Assembly: GCA_937862735.1 (NCBI GenBank)
Contig: CALMDH010000328.1
Span: 1 to 64,000, forward strand
Length of the DNA: 64,000 nt
DNA from: M0108 sp937862735
GTDB lineage: Bacteria; Pseudomonadota; Gammaproteobacteria; Chromatiales; Chromatiaceae
Direction: 5' to 3'
Position 1 is the stretch's first letter. Every line of letters begins with the position of its first letter. Position numbers and translations under genes: made by a program. The notes under the pieces are model-generated. The model worked only from the letters and a program-made list of their open reading frames with translations. It was not told where the DNA came from and searched no databases. Below are positions 31,200 to 40,262 of this stretch, piece by piece.

Positions 31200-32189
31200 T
31201 TGACCAGCCTCAGCCACGAGCCCTTTCTGGCGGGATGGCGTTATCGCGCCCTGATCTATTCCGTGGTGCTCTCCGCCCTGGGCTATCTGTGCTTCGCCCT
31301 CTTCGGGGGCTGGCGCGAGGTGACGGGTGCCCTGGTTCAGGTCGGTGGGACGGGACTGCTCCTGGCCTTGCTGCTATCGCTGGTGAACTACGGCCTGCGT
31401 TATCTGCGTTGGCATCTCTATCTGAGCACCCTCGGGCACCGGATACCCTGGCGACCCGGATTCCAGATCTACCTGGCCGGCTTCGCTCTGACCACCACCC
31501 CCGGCAAGGCCGGTGAGGCCTTTCGCGGCCTGTTGCTCAAGCGGCGCGGCGTCCCCTATCCGGACAGCTTCGCCGCCTTTTTCAGCGAACGCCTGTCGGA
31601 CCTGATCGCCATCGTCTTGCTGACCCTGCTCGGGCTGAGCCTCTATCCCCAGGCCTGGCCCCTGATTCTGGTTGGCGGTCTCCTCTGCCTGGGGTTGCTG
31701 GCCATGCTGGGCTGGCGGGAGGGGCTGCTGGGCTTGCAGCGCCGCCTCCCCCACCTGGGCCGCTGGCAACGCTGGGTCGGACATGGGTTCGAGATCCTCC
31801 TCCAGGCCCAACGCTGTCATCGCCCCGCCCTGCTGCTGCTGGCCACGCTGCTCAGCCTGCTCGGCTGGGCGGCGGAGGCCTTCGCCTTCCATCTGATCCT
31901 GGACTGGATGGGGGTCGAAGCCTCCTTTGTCTTTGCCGCCTTCGTCTTCGCCCTGGCCATGCTGGCCGGGGCCCTGAGCTTTACCCCGGGCGGACTGGGC
32001 AGTACGGAGGGCGTGATGGCGGCCTTGCTGATCTGGCATGGCGTGGCCGCCCCGGAAGCCATCGCGGCCACCGTCCTGATTCGGAGTACCACCCTCTGGT
32101 TCGCGGTGGGGATGGGGGTGGCGGCCCTAGCGACCACGGCCACTGAACCGCCGCGGGAAGCGCGGAGCGAGGGCAATGAAGATGGGTGA
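31200..32189 (+). CDS. UPF0104/AglD-like integral membrane protein
   Basis: 329 residues from a TTG at 31200, 21 nt after the SDR stop. About seven or eight membrane helices. The family motif TTTPGKAGEAFRGLLLKRRG followed by FFSERLSDL is characteristic of lysylphosphatidylglycerol-synthetase-like TM proteins (UPF0104), as is FTPGGLGSTEG near the C-terminus. Members have been proposed as lipid-linked-sugar flippases or as scaffolds. Placed directly after the DprE1/DprE2 pair, a role in moving polyprenyl-phospho-arabinose across the membrane is attractive but inferred. Confidence 0.8.
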   Translation: MTSLSHEPFLAGWRYRALIYSVVLSALGYLCFALFGGWREVTGALVQVGGTGLLLALLLSLVNYGLRYLRWHLYLSTLGHRIPWRPGFQIYLAGFALTTTPGKAGEAFRGLLLKRRGVPYPDSFAAFFSERLSDLIAIVLLTLLGLSLYPQAWPLILVGGLLCLGLLAMLGWREGLLGLQRRLPHLGRWQRWVGHGFEILLQAQRCHRPALLLLATLLSLLGWAAEAFAFHLILDWMGVEASFVFAAFVFALAMLAGALSFTPGGLGSTEGVMAALLIWHGVAAPEAIAATVLIRSTTLWFAVGMGVAALATTATEPPREARSEGNEDG

Positions 32190-32190
32190 A

Positions 32191-32260
32191 CCTAACTGTC
32201 GTGAGATGGCGCGCCACTCCGCTGATATTGAAAGACCTTCCCCTAATTTTCACGCTAACA
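32191..32260 (+). repeat. Copy D of the dispersed repeat
   Basis: CCTAACTGTCGTGAGATGGCGC at the left end (given here in part) and AATTTTCACGCTAAC at the right end match copy C. It fills the gap between the UPF0104 stop and the start of the GT-C gene at 32269. Confidence 0.65.
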
Positions 32261-32268
32261 GGCGTCCA

Positions 32269-33894
32269 ATGGAGGGCTGGCTGCCGGTCGCGGTGTTCCT
32301 GGTCGCCGCGTTGGTCTATGCGCTGACCCTCTCCAGCCACCATGCCGAGGCGGAGGATGCCCTCCGTTACGTCCATGAGGTCAGTCATGGGGACCTGGAG
32401 CAGTGGCTGCATCCCAATCATCTGATTTTCAATCTGGTCCAGCGTGGCTTCTACGAGGTCTGGTTGGGGTTTGGCTACACCGGCACGGCCGAACGCCCGA
32501 TGCAGGTATTGAATCTGCTTGGCGGTGCCCTGGCCCTGGCCCTGCTGGCCTCGATCCTGTTGCGCTTGCGCCTGGGGCCGGGATTGGCGCTGCTCGCGGC
32601 CGGTTTCACCGGGGGCAGCTTCGCTTTCTGGCATTACGCCATGGCCCCGGATACCTATATCTTGCCGCTGGCCCTGGCCCTGTTCAGCCTGGAGCGAGCC
32701 CTGGTCCTGCTTCAACGGGAACGCGGTCGTGACTGGCTGCTGCTCGGGCTGGGTTTGGCCCTGATGGTCCTGCTGCATCAGCAGCATGCCCTCTTCGCCA
32801 TCGTGCTGACCCTGAGCCTGGGGCTGGCGCTGGTAACGCGGGATCGGCCCGGGCCGGAGCGATGGCGGAGCCTGGGGCGCTTTATTCTGGCCATCGGCGG
32901 GGCGGTCGTCCTGATCTTCGCCAGTTACGTCCTGGCTGGTGTCGGGGTATTCGGACAGCGTACCCTGCCCGGTCTGGTGCAGTGGATCCTCGGTTACGCC
33001 GCGGGTGGTGCCTGGAGCGAGTGGACGGCGACCAGCCCGCTGAAGGCCCTGGTCGGCGCCGGCCGGGCGGTCATCGGTGGCCATGCCCTGTTCGCCAACG
33101 AGGCCCTGGCGGCCGGTTTTAGCCGCCTGTTCCCCGGCAAGTTGCTGCTGGAAGAGGGCTTCCTGGTGGCATCCCTGGGGCCGGTCCGGGTGGGAATCTA
33201 TCTGCTTTTGCTCGCCATCGCCGTCCCCGCCAGCCTGGTGCTGGCCGTTCGCCTGGTCTGGCTGAGGGCGCGACCGGAAACCGGCGCCGGGGTGCCGGAA
33301 CGGACCTGGGTCCGGGGCACGGCCTGGGCGGTTCTGGTGATCTATGCCCTCTTCAACACCTGGTGGGAACCGGCCAATCCCGAGTTTTGGATCTTTCCCC
33401 TGCCCTTTCTGGTCATCCTGGTCGCGCTCCGGTTGCAGGCCCTGGGGGACCCCTGGAGCCGGCACCTAGCCTGGGTGTTGACCCTGGCCATCGTCGCCGC
33501 CAATCTCATCGGCAGCATCCAGCCGATGCAGGACCGGGAGCGCGACTACTGGTACGCGGTGAACCGCGATCTGATCGCTCAACTGCGGCCCGGTGACCTG
33601 GTGCTGACCAACGGCGGCTATCTTTCCGATTCCATGGTGCGCTTTTATGGTGCGGCGGAAGTCCTGGCCGTGCGCAACCTCCCCGCCAACGAACTTGCCG
33701 GCATGGCCCTTCAGCGAGCGTCCTCCGGGACGATTTATGCCTCCGGCTGGGTAGCGGAACCGCCTCAAGCCCTGGTGGCGACCGGGCAGGTTCGCCCTCG
33801 ACCCGAGGTGATGCGGGCGCTGGAGCCCCAGGGCCACTGGGTGCCGGTGCTGGGGCCGGATGCCGTCCAGGGACTCTGGCGTTTGCAGCGCTGA
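32269..33894 (+). CDS. GT-C family membrane glycosyltransferase
   Basis: 541 residues. I choose the ATG at 32269 (MEGWLPVAVFLV) because the upstream frame to 32176 translates the dispersed repeat. It has about 10 membrane helices. The first external loop contains HHAEAEDALRYVHEV, whose acidic pair is the usual GT-C catalytic motif, and a soluble C-terminal tail of about 110 residues begins after IQPMQDRERDYW. Such enzymes use polyprenyl-phosphate sugars on the outer membrane face. Following the arabinose-lipid genes, it is a candidate arabinofuranosyltransferase. The acceptor is unknown. Confidence 0.75.
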   Translation: MEGWLPVAVFLVAALVYALTLSSHHAEAEDALRYVHEVSHGDLEQWLHPNHLIFNLVQRGFYEVWLGFGYTGTAERPMQVLNLLGGALALALLASILLRLRLGPGLALLAAGFTGGSFAFWHYAMAPDTYILPLALALFSLERALVLLQRERGRDWLLLGLGLALMVLLHQQHALFAIVLTLSLGLALVTRDRPGPERWRSLGRFILAIGGAVVLIFASYVLAGVGVFGQRTLPGLVQWILGYAAGGAWSEWTATSPLKALVGAGRAVIGGHALFANEALAAGFSRLFPGKLLLEEGFLVASLGPVRVGIYLLLLAIAVPASLVLAVRLVWLRARPETGAGVPERTWVRGTAWAVLVIYALFNTWWEPANPEFWIFPLPFLVILVALRLQALGDPWSRHLAWVLTLAIVAANLIGSIQPMQDRERDYWYAVNRDLIAQLRPGDLVLTNGGYLSDSMVRFYGAAEVLAVRNLPANELAGMALQRASSGTIYASGWVAEPPQALVATGQVRPRPEVMRALEPQGHWVPVLGPDAVQGLWRLQR

Positions 33895-33941
33895 GGCGGG
33901 CGCTCCGACTTGGGCGGGTCCGGTAGCCGCCGGGTGCCGGT

Positions 33942-35372
33942 TCAGCTTGCCCTGGAACGTAGGGCCTTCCAGGTGTAGCCGATGCCGGCCAGTGGCGGGA
34001 GGCTGGCCGCCAGCATGACCATGCCCGCCTGCAGCAGCGGGCTGCCGAAGAGGTGGGGGTCTTTCAGCAGCAGGATCAGTGGCAGGGTATAGAGCAGGAA
34101 GCCCAGGGAGAACAGGGTGCTTTGCCAGGTCATGGGGGCACGGCCGCAGGGCAGGGTCAGGATCAGGTAACCCAGCGCGACCAGATTTGCCAGGGTCATC
34201 CCCAGGATGAAACCCGGCAGGCCCAGGTACCAGTAGCCGGGTAGGGCGAGGGGCAGGGTGAGGGTGGTCGCCAGGTTGGCGACGAACAGGGCGCGGGGGT
34301 GGCCCAGGGACAAGGGGATACGATCCATGCTGACCAGGAGGATGTGGGTCCAGACATAGAGGGACAGCCATTGCGCCAGGGTGCCGGCCTCGGTGTAGCG
34401 GTCGTCGTAGAGGGTGTCGAAGAACAGCGGCGCGATTAGGGCGAAGCCGGAACAGAAGGCGCCGCTCAGCCAGAGCACCGGCCGGCGGGCGCGCAGGCAG
34501 GCGTTGACCAGGCGTTCTGGATCGTCCTGCAGGCGGCTTAAGAGGGGGAAGAGGACCTTGGCGCTGAGTTGGACGGCGACCTGGATGGCGACCTGGGCAA
34601 AGGTCATCGCCAGGCTGTAGATCCCCAACTGGGTCATGGCCACGAATTTGCCGAGCATCAGCCGGTCCAGATTGCGGGCCAGGAAGGTGACCAGGGTGCT
34701 CAGGAACACCCAGCGTCCAAAGTGAAAGAGTTCCCGGAAGGCATCTCCATCCCAGCCCAATCGGTCCCGGACCCCGGGGTTCCAGACATGACTGAGGAGG
34801 GTCCGAACCAGGCTGTAGGTCAGGCCGCCGGCCACGATCGCCCAGATTTCGGGATTCAGCCAGGCCCAGAGCATGATCACGGCATAGGAGATGAGGGAAG
34901 AGATCAGATCCAGGGCGACCAGCCGCGCCATGGCCAGTTGGCGGTTGAGCAGGTGGATGCCGGTGGAGGCAAAGCCGTCGATCAGGGCCGTCAGACCGAT
35001 GATGGGCAGAATATCCGCCAGCATCCCGGCCATGGGGTCGTTGGCGGCGAAGAAATCCGCCACCGGCTGGGCGAGGAGCCAGGCGATCAGCCAGAGCAAG
35101 AGGCCACGCAGGATCTGCAAGGTCCAGGCCGTGCGCAGAAACACGGGGTCGGTTCCCTGCTTGTTCTGGATGATGCTGGGGCCGAGCCCGATGTCCGAGG
35201 TCATCTGCAAGCCCTGCAGAAAGACCGTCACCAGGGCCATCAGGCCAAAGGCCTCCGGAAACAGGAGCCAGGCCAGTACCAGGTTGCTGCCCAGGCGCAG
35301 GATCTGGGACAGGCCATAGCCGGTCAGGGTCCAGAAGGCGCCGCGCACGGCGAGTTGCTGGGTGGTCGTCAT
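33942..35372 (-). CDS. Wzx-type oligosaccharide flippase
   Basis: 476 residues with 12 to 14 predicted membrane helices and the N-terminal pattern of the polysaccharide transporter family (GAFWTLTGYGLSQILRLGSN, then GLMALVTVFLQGLQM and DIGLGPSIIQ). It would flip undecaprenyl-linked repeat units to the periplasm. The gene is on the opposite strand to its neighbours and is transcribed in the same direction as the polymerase gene upstream of it (35659-37041); a dispersed repeat lies between the two. Confidence 0.88.
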   Translation of the reverse strand: MTTTQQLAVRGAFWTLTGYGLSQILRLGSNLVLAWLLFPEAFGLMALVTVFLQGLQMTSDIGLGPSIIQNKQGTDPVFLRTAWTLQILRGLLLWLIAWLLAQPVADFFAANDPMAGMLADILPIIGLTALIDGFASTGIHLLNRQLAMARLVALDLISSLISYAVIMLWAWLNPEIWAIVAGGLTYSLVRTLLSHVWNPGVRDRLGWDGDAFRELFHFGRWVFLSTLVTFLARNLDRLMLGKFVAMTQLGIYSLAMTFAQVAIQVAVQLSAKVLFPLLSRLQDDPERLVNACLRARRPVLWLSGAFCSGFALIAPLFFDTLYDDRYTEAGTLAQWLSLYVWTHILLVSMDRIPLSLGHPRALFVANLATTLTLPLALPGYWYLGLPGFILGMTLANLVALGYLILTLPCGRAPMTWQSTLFSLGFLLYTLPLILLLKDPHLFGSPLLQAGMVMLAASLPPLAGIGYTWKALRSRAS

Positions 35373-35464
35373 TCAGGCGCCCTCCGCCCGCTTGTCGGCC
35401 CGCCTACCGGCATGAGGTCGCTCGCCATACCGCTGGTGATGAAAGGTATTTCCTTGTCTATCTC

Positions 35465-35534
35465 ACCAATTCTCATGAGGCGACGCGTCACCGACCGGAA
35501 AATGAAAGACTTTGACGTGACTTTCACCCTGAAG
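35465..35534 (+). repeat. Copy E of the dispersed repeat
   Basis: CTCATGAGGCGACGCGTCACC at its left (partial) and GACTTTGACGTGACTTTCACC at its right match the other units. It lies upstream of the wzx gene. Reading from the ATG at 35475 gives MRRRVTDRKMKDFDVTFTL, close to the other copies in the same frame. Confidence 0.65.
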
Positions 35535-35658
35535 AGGAAACTGTGGAGGGGGGATACCGAGGCGGTGGGACCCGAGGGACGAGGGTGGCGCATGGCGGGT
35601 GGCGATGGGGCTCAAGGGGCGGCGCGGATACCCTGGGGTATCCGCGTGGTGGGTGGGG

Positions 35659-37041
35659 TCAGAACAAACGGGTGGCGGGTCGTTGCGGTGGTGGTTGGGC
35701 GAGGGGTGAGGAGGGCCTGGTTTCCTGGCCCCCAAGGAGCCAGAGGCTGGTCAGGGAGCCGGCGAGCAGAACGATGAGCGGGTTGAACATGGCGTTCATC
35801 AGGCTATCGATCGCGAACATGATCATCAGCAAGGGCATGGCGGCGATGGCCGCCACCTGGGGGTCACGCCATTGTGTCGCGGGATATTTGAGCAGGAAGA
35901 GCAGGGCCGGTAGCAGCAGCAGGGCGAAGAGCGACCCCAGGCCAAAGATGCCGTTATAGCCAAAGATCAGGATCCAGAAGCCGTCGGGGACGGAGATGAT
36001 CTTGCCCTCCTCGTCACGAACGAAGGAACGGTCCCAACCGCCCCAGCCAAAGATGGGCTGTTCCCGGGCGCGATCGCCGAGAATGTTCTCGTGGTGCAGG
36101 CGCGTGGCCAGGGAGGAGACGCGGTCGGGATCGCCCATGCGGGATGCATATTCGAGCAGATCGTGGCCGTCCCAAACGCCGCTGCCGCGGCCCAGGAGGT
36201 AAAGGATCGGCACGAGCAGGACCACCCAGATCGGCAGGGACGAACGGGTGAAATGCACGACGTATAACAAGCCGATACCGAGGAGCATCAGAAGCAGGGC
36301 CCCCGAGGATTTGGCGAGGACCACGGTAACGCCGAGCAGGCCCAGGAGGGGGAGCCAGATGAATTTCCACTTGGGAAATTGTTCATGCAACCAACCCGAG
36401 CGCAGTAACTGGAAGCCGCTGAGGAAGCCGGTGACCAGCCACATCGCCGCCATCAGTCCGTGCTCCATGAAGACCTGGGGGCGCCAACCGCCGCCCCTTT
36501 TGGTCTGGCTGAAGTCGGTGTGGGGATGAAAGCCATAGAGCATGTTGTGGAGATTGGGGCTCATCGCCACTTCGAACAGACAGAAGGGGATGTAGATCAG
36601 GGCCCCGAGAAAGATGCCGAAGCCCAGTTCCGCCAGATGACTGCGCTCGGTGAAATAGAGTCGGCCGATGATATAAGGCAGACCCCAGGGGGCGGTGCGG
36701 TTCAGCACGGACGACAGGCCGTCATAGGCCCCGAGGCCATTGACCACCGAGGAGATGAACGGCGAAAAACAGAACAGGATGACGGGCAGATCGAGGGGAT
36801 GGAATTTATAGCGCTTGAAAACCTCGCTGTTGAAGATCAAGGTCCCCAACAGGATGCTGTAACTCATCGCCGTGACCTTGGTGTAATTCGGTAGGCCCGT
36901 CAAGGCGTATTTGTACTGGGGCAGGAACATCCAGGACAAGGCGAAGCCGGCGATCACCGCATGGCGGTGTTTGAATTTGGAGAACAGCCAGAGGGTGAAG
37001 GGGATCCACCCCCACATCATCAGGGGGACCAGGGGGGTCAA
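35659..37041 (-). CDS. Wzy-like O-antigen polymerase/ligase
   Basis: 460 residues, about 11 membrane helices, with a large periplasmic loop (residues about 290-390) that contains the RVSSLATRLHHENILGDRARE and PIFGWGGWDRSF stretches typical of the Wzy_C/WaaL domain (H and R/E conserved). It would polymerise exported repeat units. The gene product begins MTPLVPLMMWGWIPF at the ATG at 37041. It precedes wzx on the minus strand, making a wzy-wzx pair facing the forward-strand glycosyltransferase block. Confidence 0.85.
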   Translation of the reverse strand: MTPLVPLMMWGWIPFTLWLFSKFKHRHAVIAGFALSWMFLPQYKYALTGLPNYTKVTAMSYSILLGTLIFNSEVFKRYKFHPLDLPVILFCFSPFISSVVNGLGAYDGLSSVLNRTAPWGLPYIIGRLYFTERSHLAELGFGIFLGALIYIPFCLFEVAMSPNLHNMLYGFHPHTDFSQTKRGGGWRPQVFMEHGLMAAMWLVTGFLSGFQLLRSGWLHEQFPKWKFIWLPLLGLLGVTVVLAKSSGALLLMLLGIGLLYVVHFTRSSLPIWVVLLVPILYLLGRGSGVWDGHDLLEYASRMGDPDRVSSLATRLHHENILGDRAREQPIFGWGGWDRSFVRDEEGKIISVPDGFWILIFGYNGIFGLGSLFALLLLPALLFLLKYPATQWRDPQVAAIAAMPLLMIMFAIDSLMNAMFNPLIVLLAGSLTSLWLLGGQETRPSSPLAQPPPQRPATRLF

Positions 37042-37486
37042 GGAGGAGTCTCCCGGTCAGGACCTGAGACGCCGCGGCGCGGCCCGGCGGAATCCCGGCG
37101 CGGCATTGCCATGACATGCGCCTGATGGGAGGGGCCAGGAAGGTTCCGGCGATCTGCTTGGCGATATCAGCCTAATCTCGCGGAAAGAGGGAGAAGGGAT
37201 ATAAGTATCCGGCATTGAGTGAATTTAGCTCAGAACCCGCCCCGATACCAGTGGCGGGCCGAATGGTTCCTGGCCCAGCGGTATCCAGCCTAGTATCCCC
37301 GGCTATGGCCCCTCGTTGGGAATACCTCAACTCCGATGATGGCTCCAGTGTTGGCTTGACGGGTCCTCCGGCTCTCGTTAACGTCGAGCGATCATTCAAC
37401 CCCTCGCGCAGAAGCAACTGGATTGCCATCTTCTTCGCGCCCTATCACCCCTTTCAACCTCTGACGTAGGACCCCTGGGATCACTT
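37042..37486. other. Intergenic region between divergent wzy and GT4 genes
   Basis: No gene seen in 445 bases. It should hold promoters for both directions. A rightward candidate is TTGACG (37356-37361), 17 bp, TAACGT (37379-37384), with a poor -10. Some short frames are present but lack codon character. Confidence 0.4.
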
Positions 37487-38869
37487 GTGGCATCAGCAGT
37501 TACCAAACAACATCGCATCGCCTTCCTGATGCCCGAGTTTCCCGGGCATACCCATTCGTGGCTTTGGCGCGAGATCCGCGGGTTACGGGAAACCGGCCTG
37601 GAGGTGGAATTGGCCTCCACGCGGGTGCCAAGCCCCGAGGACTATGCACGGCATGCCTTCGTTGCCGAGGTCAAGGGTCAGATCTTCTATGTTTGGCCCC
37701 CAGCGGTGGCGGATGTCCTGACGGCTCTCCTTGTCCTGCCCTTCCGGTATCCACTGCGCATGCTGCACTGCGGGCGTTATGCCTATCGGATCCAGCGGGA
37801 CGGCGGGGCCAACATGCTCCGGACCCTGGCCCTGCTGCTGCCCGCCTGGCGCTTCGGTCGCTGGTGCCGGGCCCAGGGGATCCGCCATGTCCACGTGGCG
37901 ACCCCCGCCAATAGCCTCTTGATCGCGCAACTGGCCGGGATCCTGTTCGACCTCACCACCGATGTCACCATCAACGCCAAACTGGAGTGGTGGGGGGGCG
38001 CCATGCACGAGAAACTGTCCCACTGCGCCAGGATCTTCGTGGTGGCGGATTGGATGCTGAGGCAGATCCAGCGTGAGTTCGCGCCCGCGATCGCGGCGCG
38101 CACCCGCGTGGCCCGGCATGGCGTGGACCCGCATCTTTGGAACCCTGGTGAGCGGGTAGCTGAATGGGAGATTGAAAAGGCAGGTGAGGGGGGAGGTGAT
38201 CCCGATACTAAGCATGGGGGCAGCATGGGGGATCAGGCGGGCGTCGATAAGATCAAGCGTGGCGGCAACGAAATCGTGCGTTGCGGCGATGAGATTCAGG
38301 GAGAGAAGGGAGAGAGTCCCCTTCGCGTCGTGACGGTGGGACGCCTGCATCCCTCAAAGGGGCACCAGGATCTGCTGCACGCGACCGCGATGCTGGTCGC
38401 GCGGGGCTGTTCGCTGCGGGTCGAGATCGCCGGTGGCGGTCCCTACGCAGCCGAGTTGGAGGACCTGATCACCTCCCTGGGCCTGACCGGTATCGCCAGG
38501 TTGCTGGGACCCTTGTCGGAAGAGGCCGTTCGGGACCTTCTGCGCACCGGGGACCTTTTCGTCGTTGCCAGCCACGCCGAGGCCTTGGGCGTGGTCTATA
38601 TGGAGGCGATGGCCCTTGGCCTGCCGGTGGTCGGCACCACCACGGATGGCGCCCTTGAAGTGGTCGAACAAGGCGGAAGTGGCCTCCTGGTGCCGCCCGG
38701 GGACGTGGCGGCGCTGGCTGCGGCGATCGAGGCGTTGGCGGGGGATCCCGAACGGCGCCGGGCCTTCGGCCGCCGTGGACGCCAGCGCGCCGAGACGCTC
38801 TTTGACAGCCGCATCGGGGCTGGCATTGTCAGCCGGGAAATAGCGGCTATCCTCTCCGCAGAGACCTGA
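37487..38869 (+). CDS. GT4 glycosyltransferase with an unusual linker insertion
   Basis: 460 residues from a GTG at 37487. GT-B fold: the N-terminal domain starts RIAFLMPEFPGHTHSWLWREI and includes GIRHVHVATPANSLL. The C-terminal domain begins VVTVGRLHPSKGHQDLL and has the EX7E box in SHAEALGVVYMEAMALG and TTTDGALEVVEQGGSGLL. Between the domains, residues about 222-278 (near 38150-38320) form a Gly/Lys/Glu-rich insertion of lower GC that relatives lack. The first gene of the rightward block, it probably adds a sugar to the lipid-linked repeat unit; donor and linkage are unknown. Confidence 0.85.
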   Translation: MASAVTKQHRIAFLMPEFPGHTHSWLWREIRGLRETGLEVELASTRVPSPEDYARHAFVAEVKGQIFYVWPPAVADVLTALLVLPFRYPLRMLHCGRYAYRIQRDGGANMLRTLALLLPAWRFGRWCRAQGIRHVHVATPANSLLIAQLAGILFDLTTDVTINAKLEWWGGAMHEKLSHCARIFVVADWMLRQIQREFAPAIAARTRVARHGVDPHLWNPGERVAEWEIEKAGEGGGDPDTKHGGSMGDQAGVDKIKRGGNEIVRCGDEIQGEKGESPLRVVTVGRLHPSKGHQDLLHATAMLVARGCSLRVEIAGGGPYAAELEDLITSLGLTGIARLLGPLSEEAVRDLLRTGDLFVVASHAEALGVVYMEAMALGLPVVGTTTDGALEVVEQGGSGLLVPPGDVAALAAAIEALAGDPERRRAFGRRGRQRAETLFDSRIGAGIVSREIAAILSAET

Positions 38870-39158
38870 AGCGGTTATCCAACCGACGCCTGGGATTTCG
38901 CCGGGTGACCAGGCAATCACGGACATGCCGGGGGCATGGATTTCTTATCCTTGAGAGGAATCTGTATCATCGTGACAGGCATTCTGGTCTCCGAAAACAA
39001 CCGGCCGGGCCATCATCAACCACCTGGGCCCAAAATCAGGCTCCCCAGCGCGTTGGTTGCAGCCATTCACCTCCAACTGATCAAGTTCACCTGCCCGCCT
39101 CTTGCGGCTTGATGGATACTCGCTCCCCTCCTTTCACAAAACGGGTTAGAAGCCAGCC

Positions 39159-40115
39159 ATGAACTACGCCCTGCGCAAACGCATCCTCGTCACCGGCGGT
39201 GCCGGCTTCCTCGGCAGTCACCTCTGCGAGCGCCTGCTGGCCGATGGTCACGACGTCATCTGCGTCGACAACTTCTTCACCGGCACCAAGGACAACATCG
39301 CCCACCTGCTCGACAATCCCTATTTCGAGCTGCTCCGCCACGATGTCACCTTTCCGCTTTATGTCGAGGTGGACGAAATCCATAACCTGGCCTGCCCCGC
39401 CTCCCCCATCCATTACCAGCACGATCCCGTGCAGACCACCAAGACCAGCGTTCATGGCGCCATCAACATGCTTGGCCTGGCCAAGCGCGTGCGGGCCAAG
39501 ATCCTGCAAGCCTCCACCAGCGAGGTCTATGGCGACCCCGAGGTCCATCCCCAGCCGGAGGGCTACTGGGGCCACGTCAATCCCATCGGCCCGCGCTCCT
39601 GCTATGACGAAGGCAAGCGCTGCGCCGAGACCCTGTTCTTCGACTACCGCCGTCAGCACAACCTGGGCATCAAGGTCGCCCGCATCTTCAATACGTACGG
39701 CCCCCGCATGCACCCGAATGACGGCCGGGTGGTCTCCAACTTTATCGTCCAAGCCCTGCGCAACCAGCCCATCACCCTCTACGGCGACGGTACCCAGACC
39801 CGTTCCTTCTGCTACGTGGACGACCTCATCGAGGGCTTCGTGCGCCTGATGGACAGCCCCGACGACTTCACCGGCCCCCTCAACCTCGGCAACCCGGGCG
39901 AATTCACGATGATCGAACTCGCCGAGGCGATCCGGGACCTCACCGGTTCCCGCTCCCCCCTGGTGCACCAGCCCCTGCCCCAGGATGATCCTCGCCAGCG
40001 CCAGCCCGACATCGGCTTAGCCAAGTCCGTCCTGGGCTGGGAGCCCAAGATCCCCTTGCGCGATGGCCTCAAGCCGACCATCGCCTATTTCGACGCGTTT
40101 CTGGCCAAGCATTGA
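39159..40115 (+). CDS. uxs: UDP-glucuronate decarboxylase (UDP-xylose synthase)
   Basis: 318 residues, ATG at 39159. Extended SDR: GGAGFLGSHLCERL (NAD loop), DNFFTGTKDNI, ACPASPIHYQHDPV, STSEVYGDPEVHPQPE, YDEGKRCAE (Tyr-x3-Lys) and RIFNTYGPRMHPNDGRVVSNF. These features, including CPASP and YDEGKR, are those of Uxs. It converts UDP-glucuronate to UDP-xylose, so xylose is a probable component of the polysaccharide. The 288-nt region upstream has no gene. It stands between two glycosyltransferase genes. Confidence 0.94.
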   Translation: MNYALRKRILVTGGAGFLGSHLCERLLADGHDVICVDNFFTGTKDNIAHLLDNPYFELLRHDVTFPLYVEVDEIHNLACPASPIHYQHDPVQTTKTSVHGAINMLGLAKRVRAKILQASTSEVYGDPEVHPQPEGYWGHVNPIGPRSCYDEGKRCAETLFFDYRRQHNLGIKVARIFNTYGPRMHPNDGRVVSNFIVQALRNQPITLYGDGTQTRSFCYVDDLIEGFVRLMDSPDDFTGPLNLGNPGEFTMIELAEAIRDLTGSRSPLVHQPLPQDDPRQRQPDIGLAKSVLGWEPKIPLRDGLKPTIAYFDAFLAKH

Positions 40116-40262
40116 CCCGTCGCGGGCCTCTGGGCACCCAACACCCAGAGGCCGCGGTCCTTGCCCCGCTGAGCCGTGACTTGCCACCCGCTCTAGCGGA
40201 TTGGCGATCCCGCAAACCCCTAACCGGGACAAGGACTACCGGAGTTACGCGGATACCAGGCC

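Noticed and set aside
37215..37469. 84-codon frame upstream of the GT4 gene
   Set aside because: No ribosome-binding site and no domain; it covers the likely promoter region.
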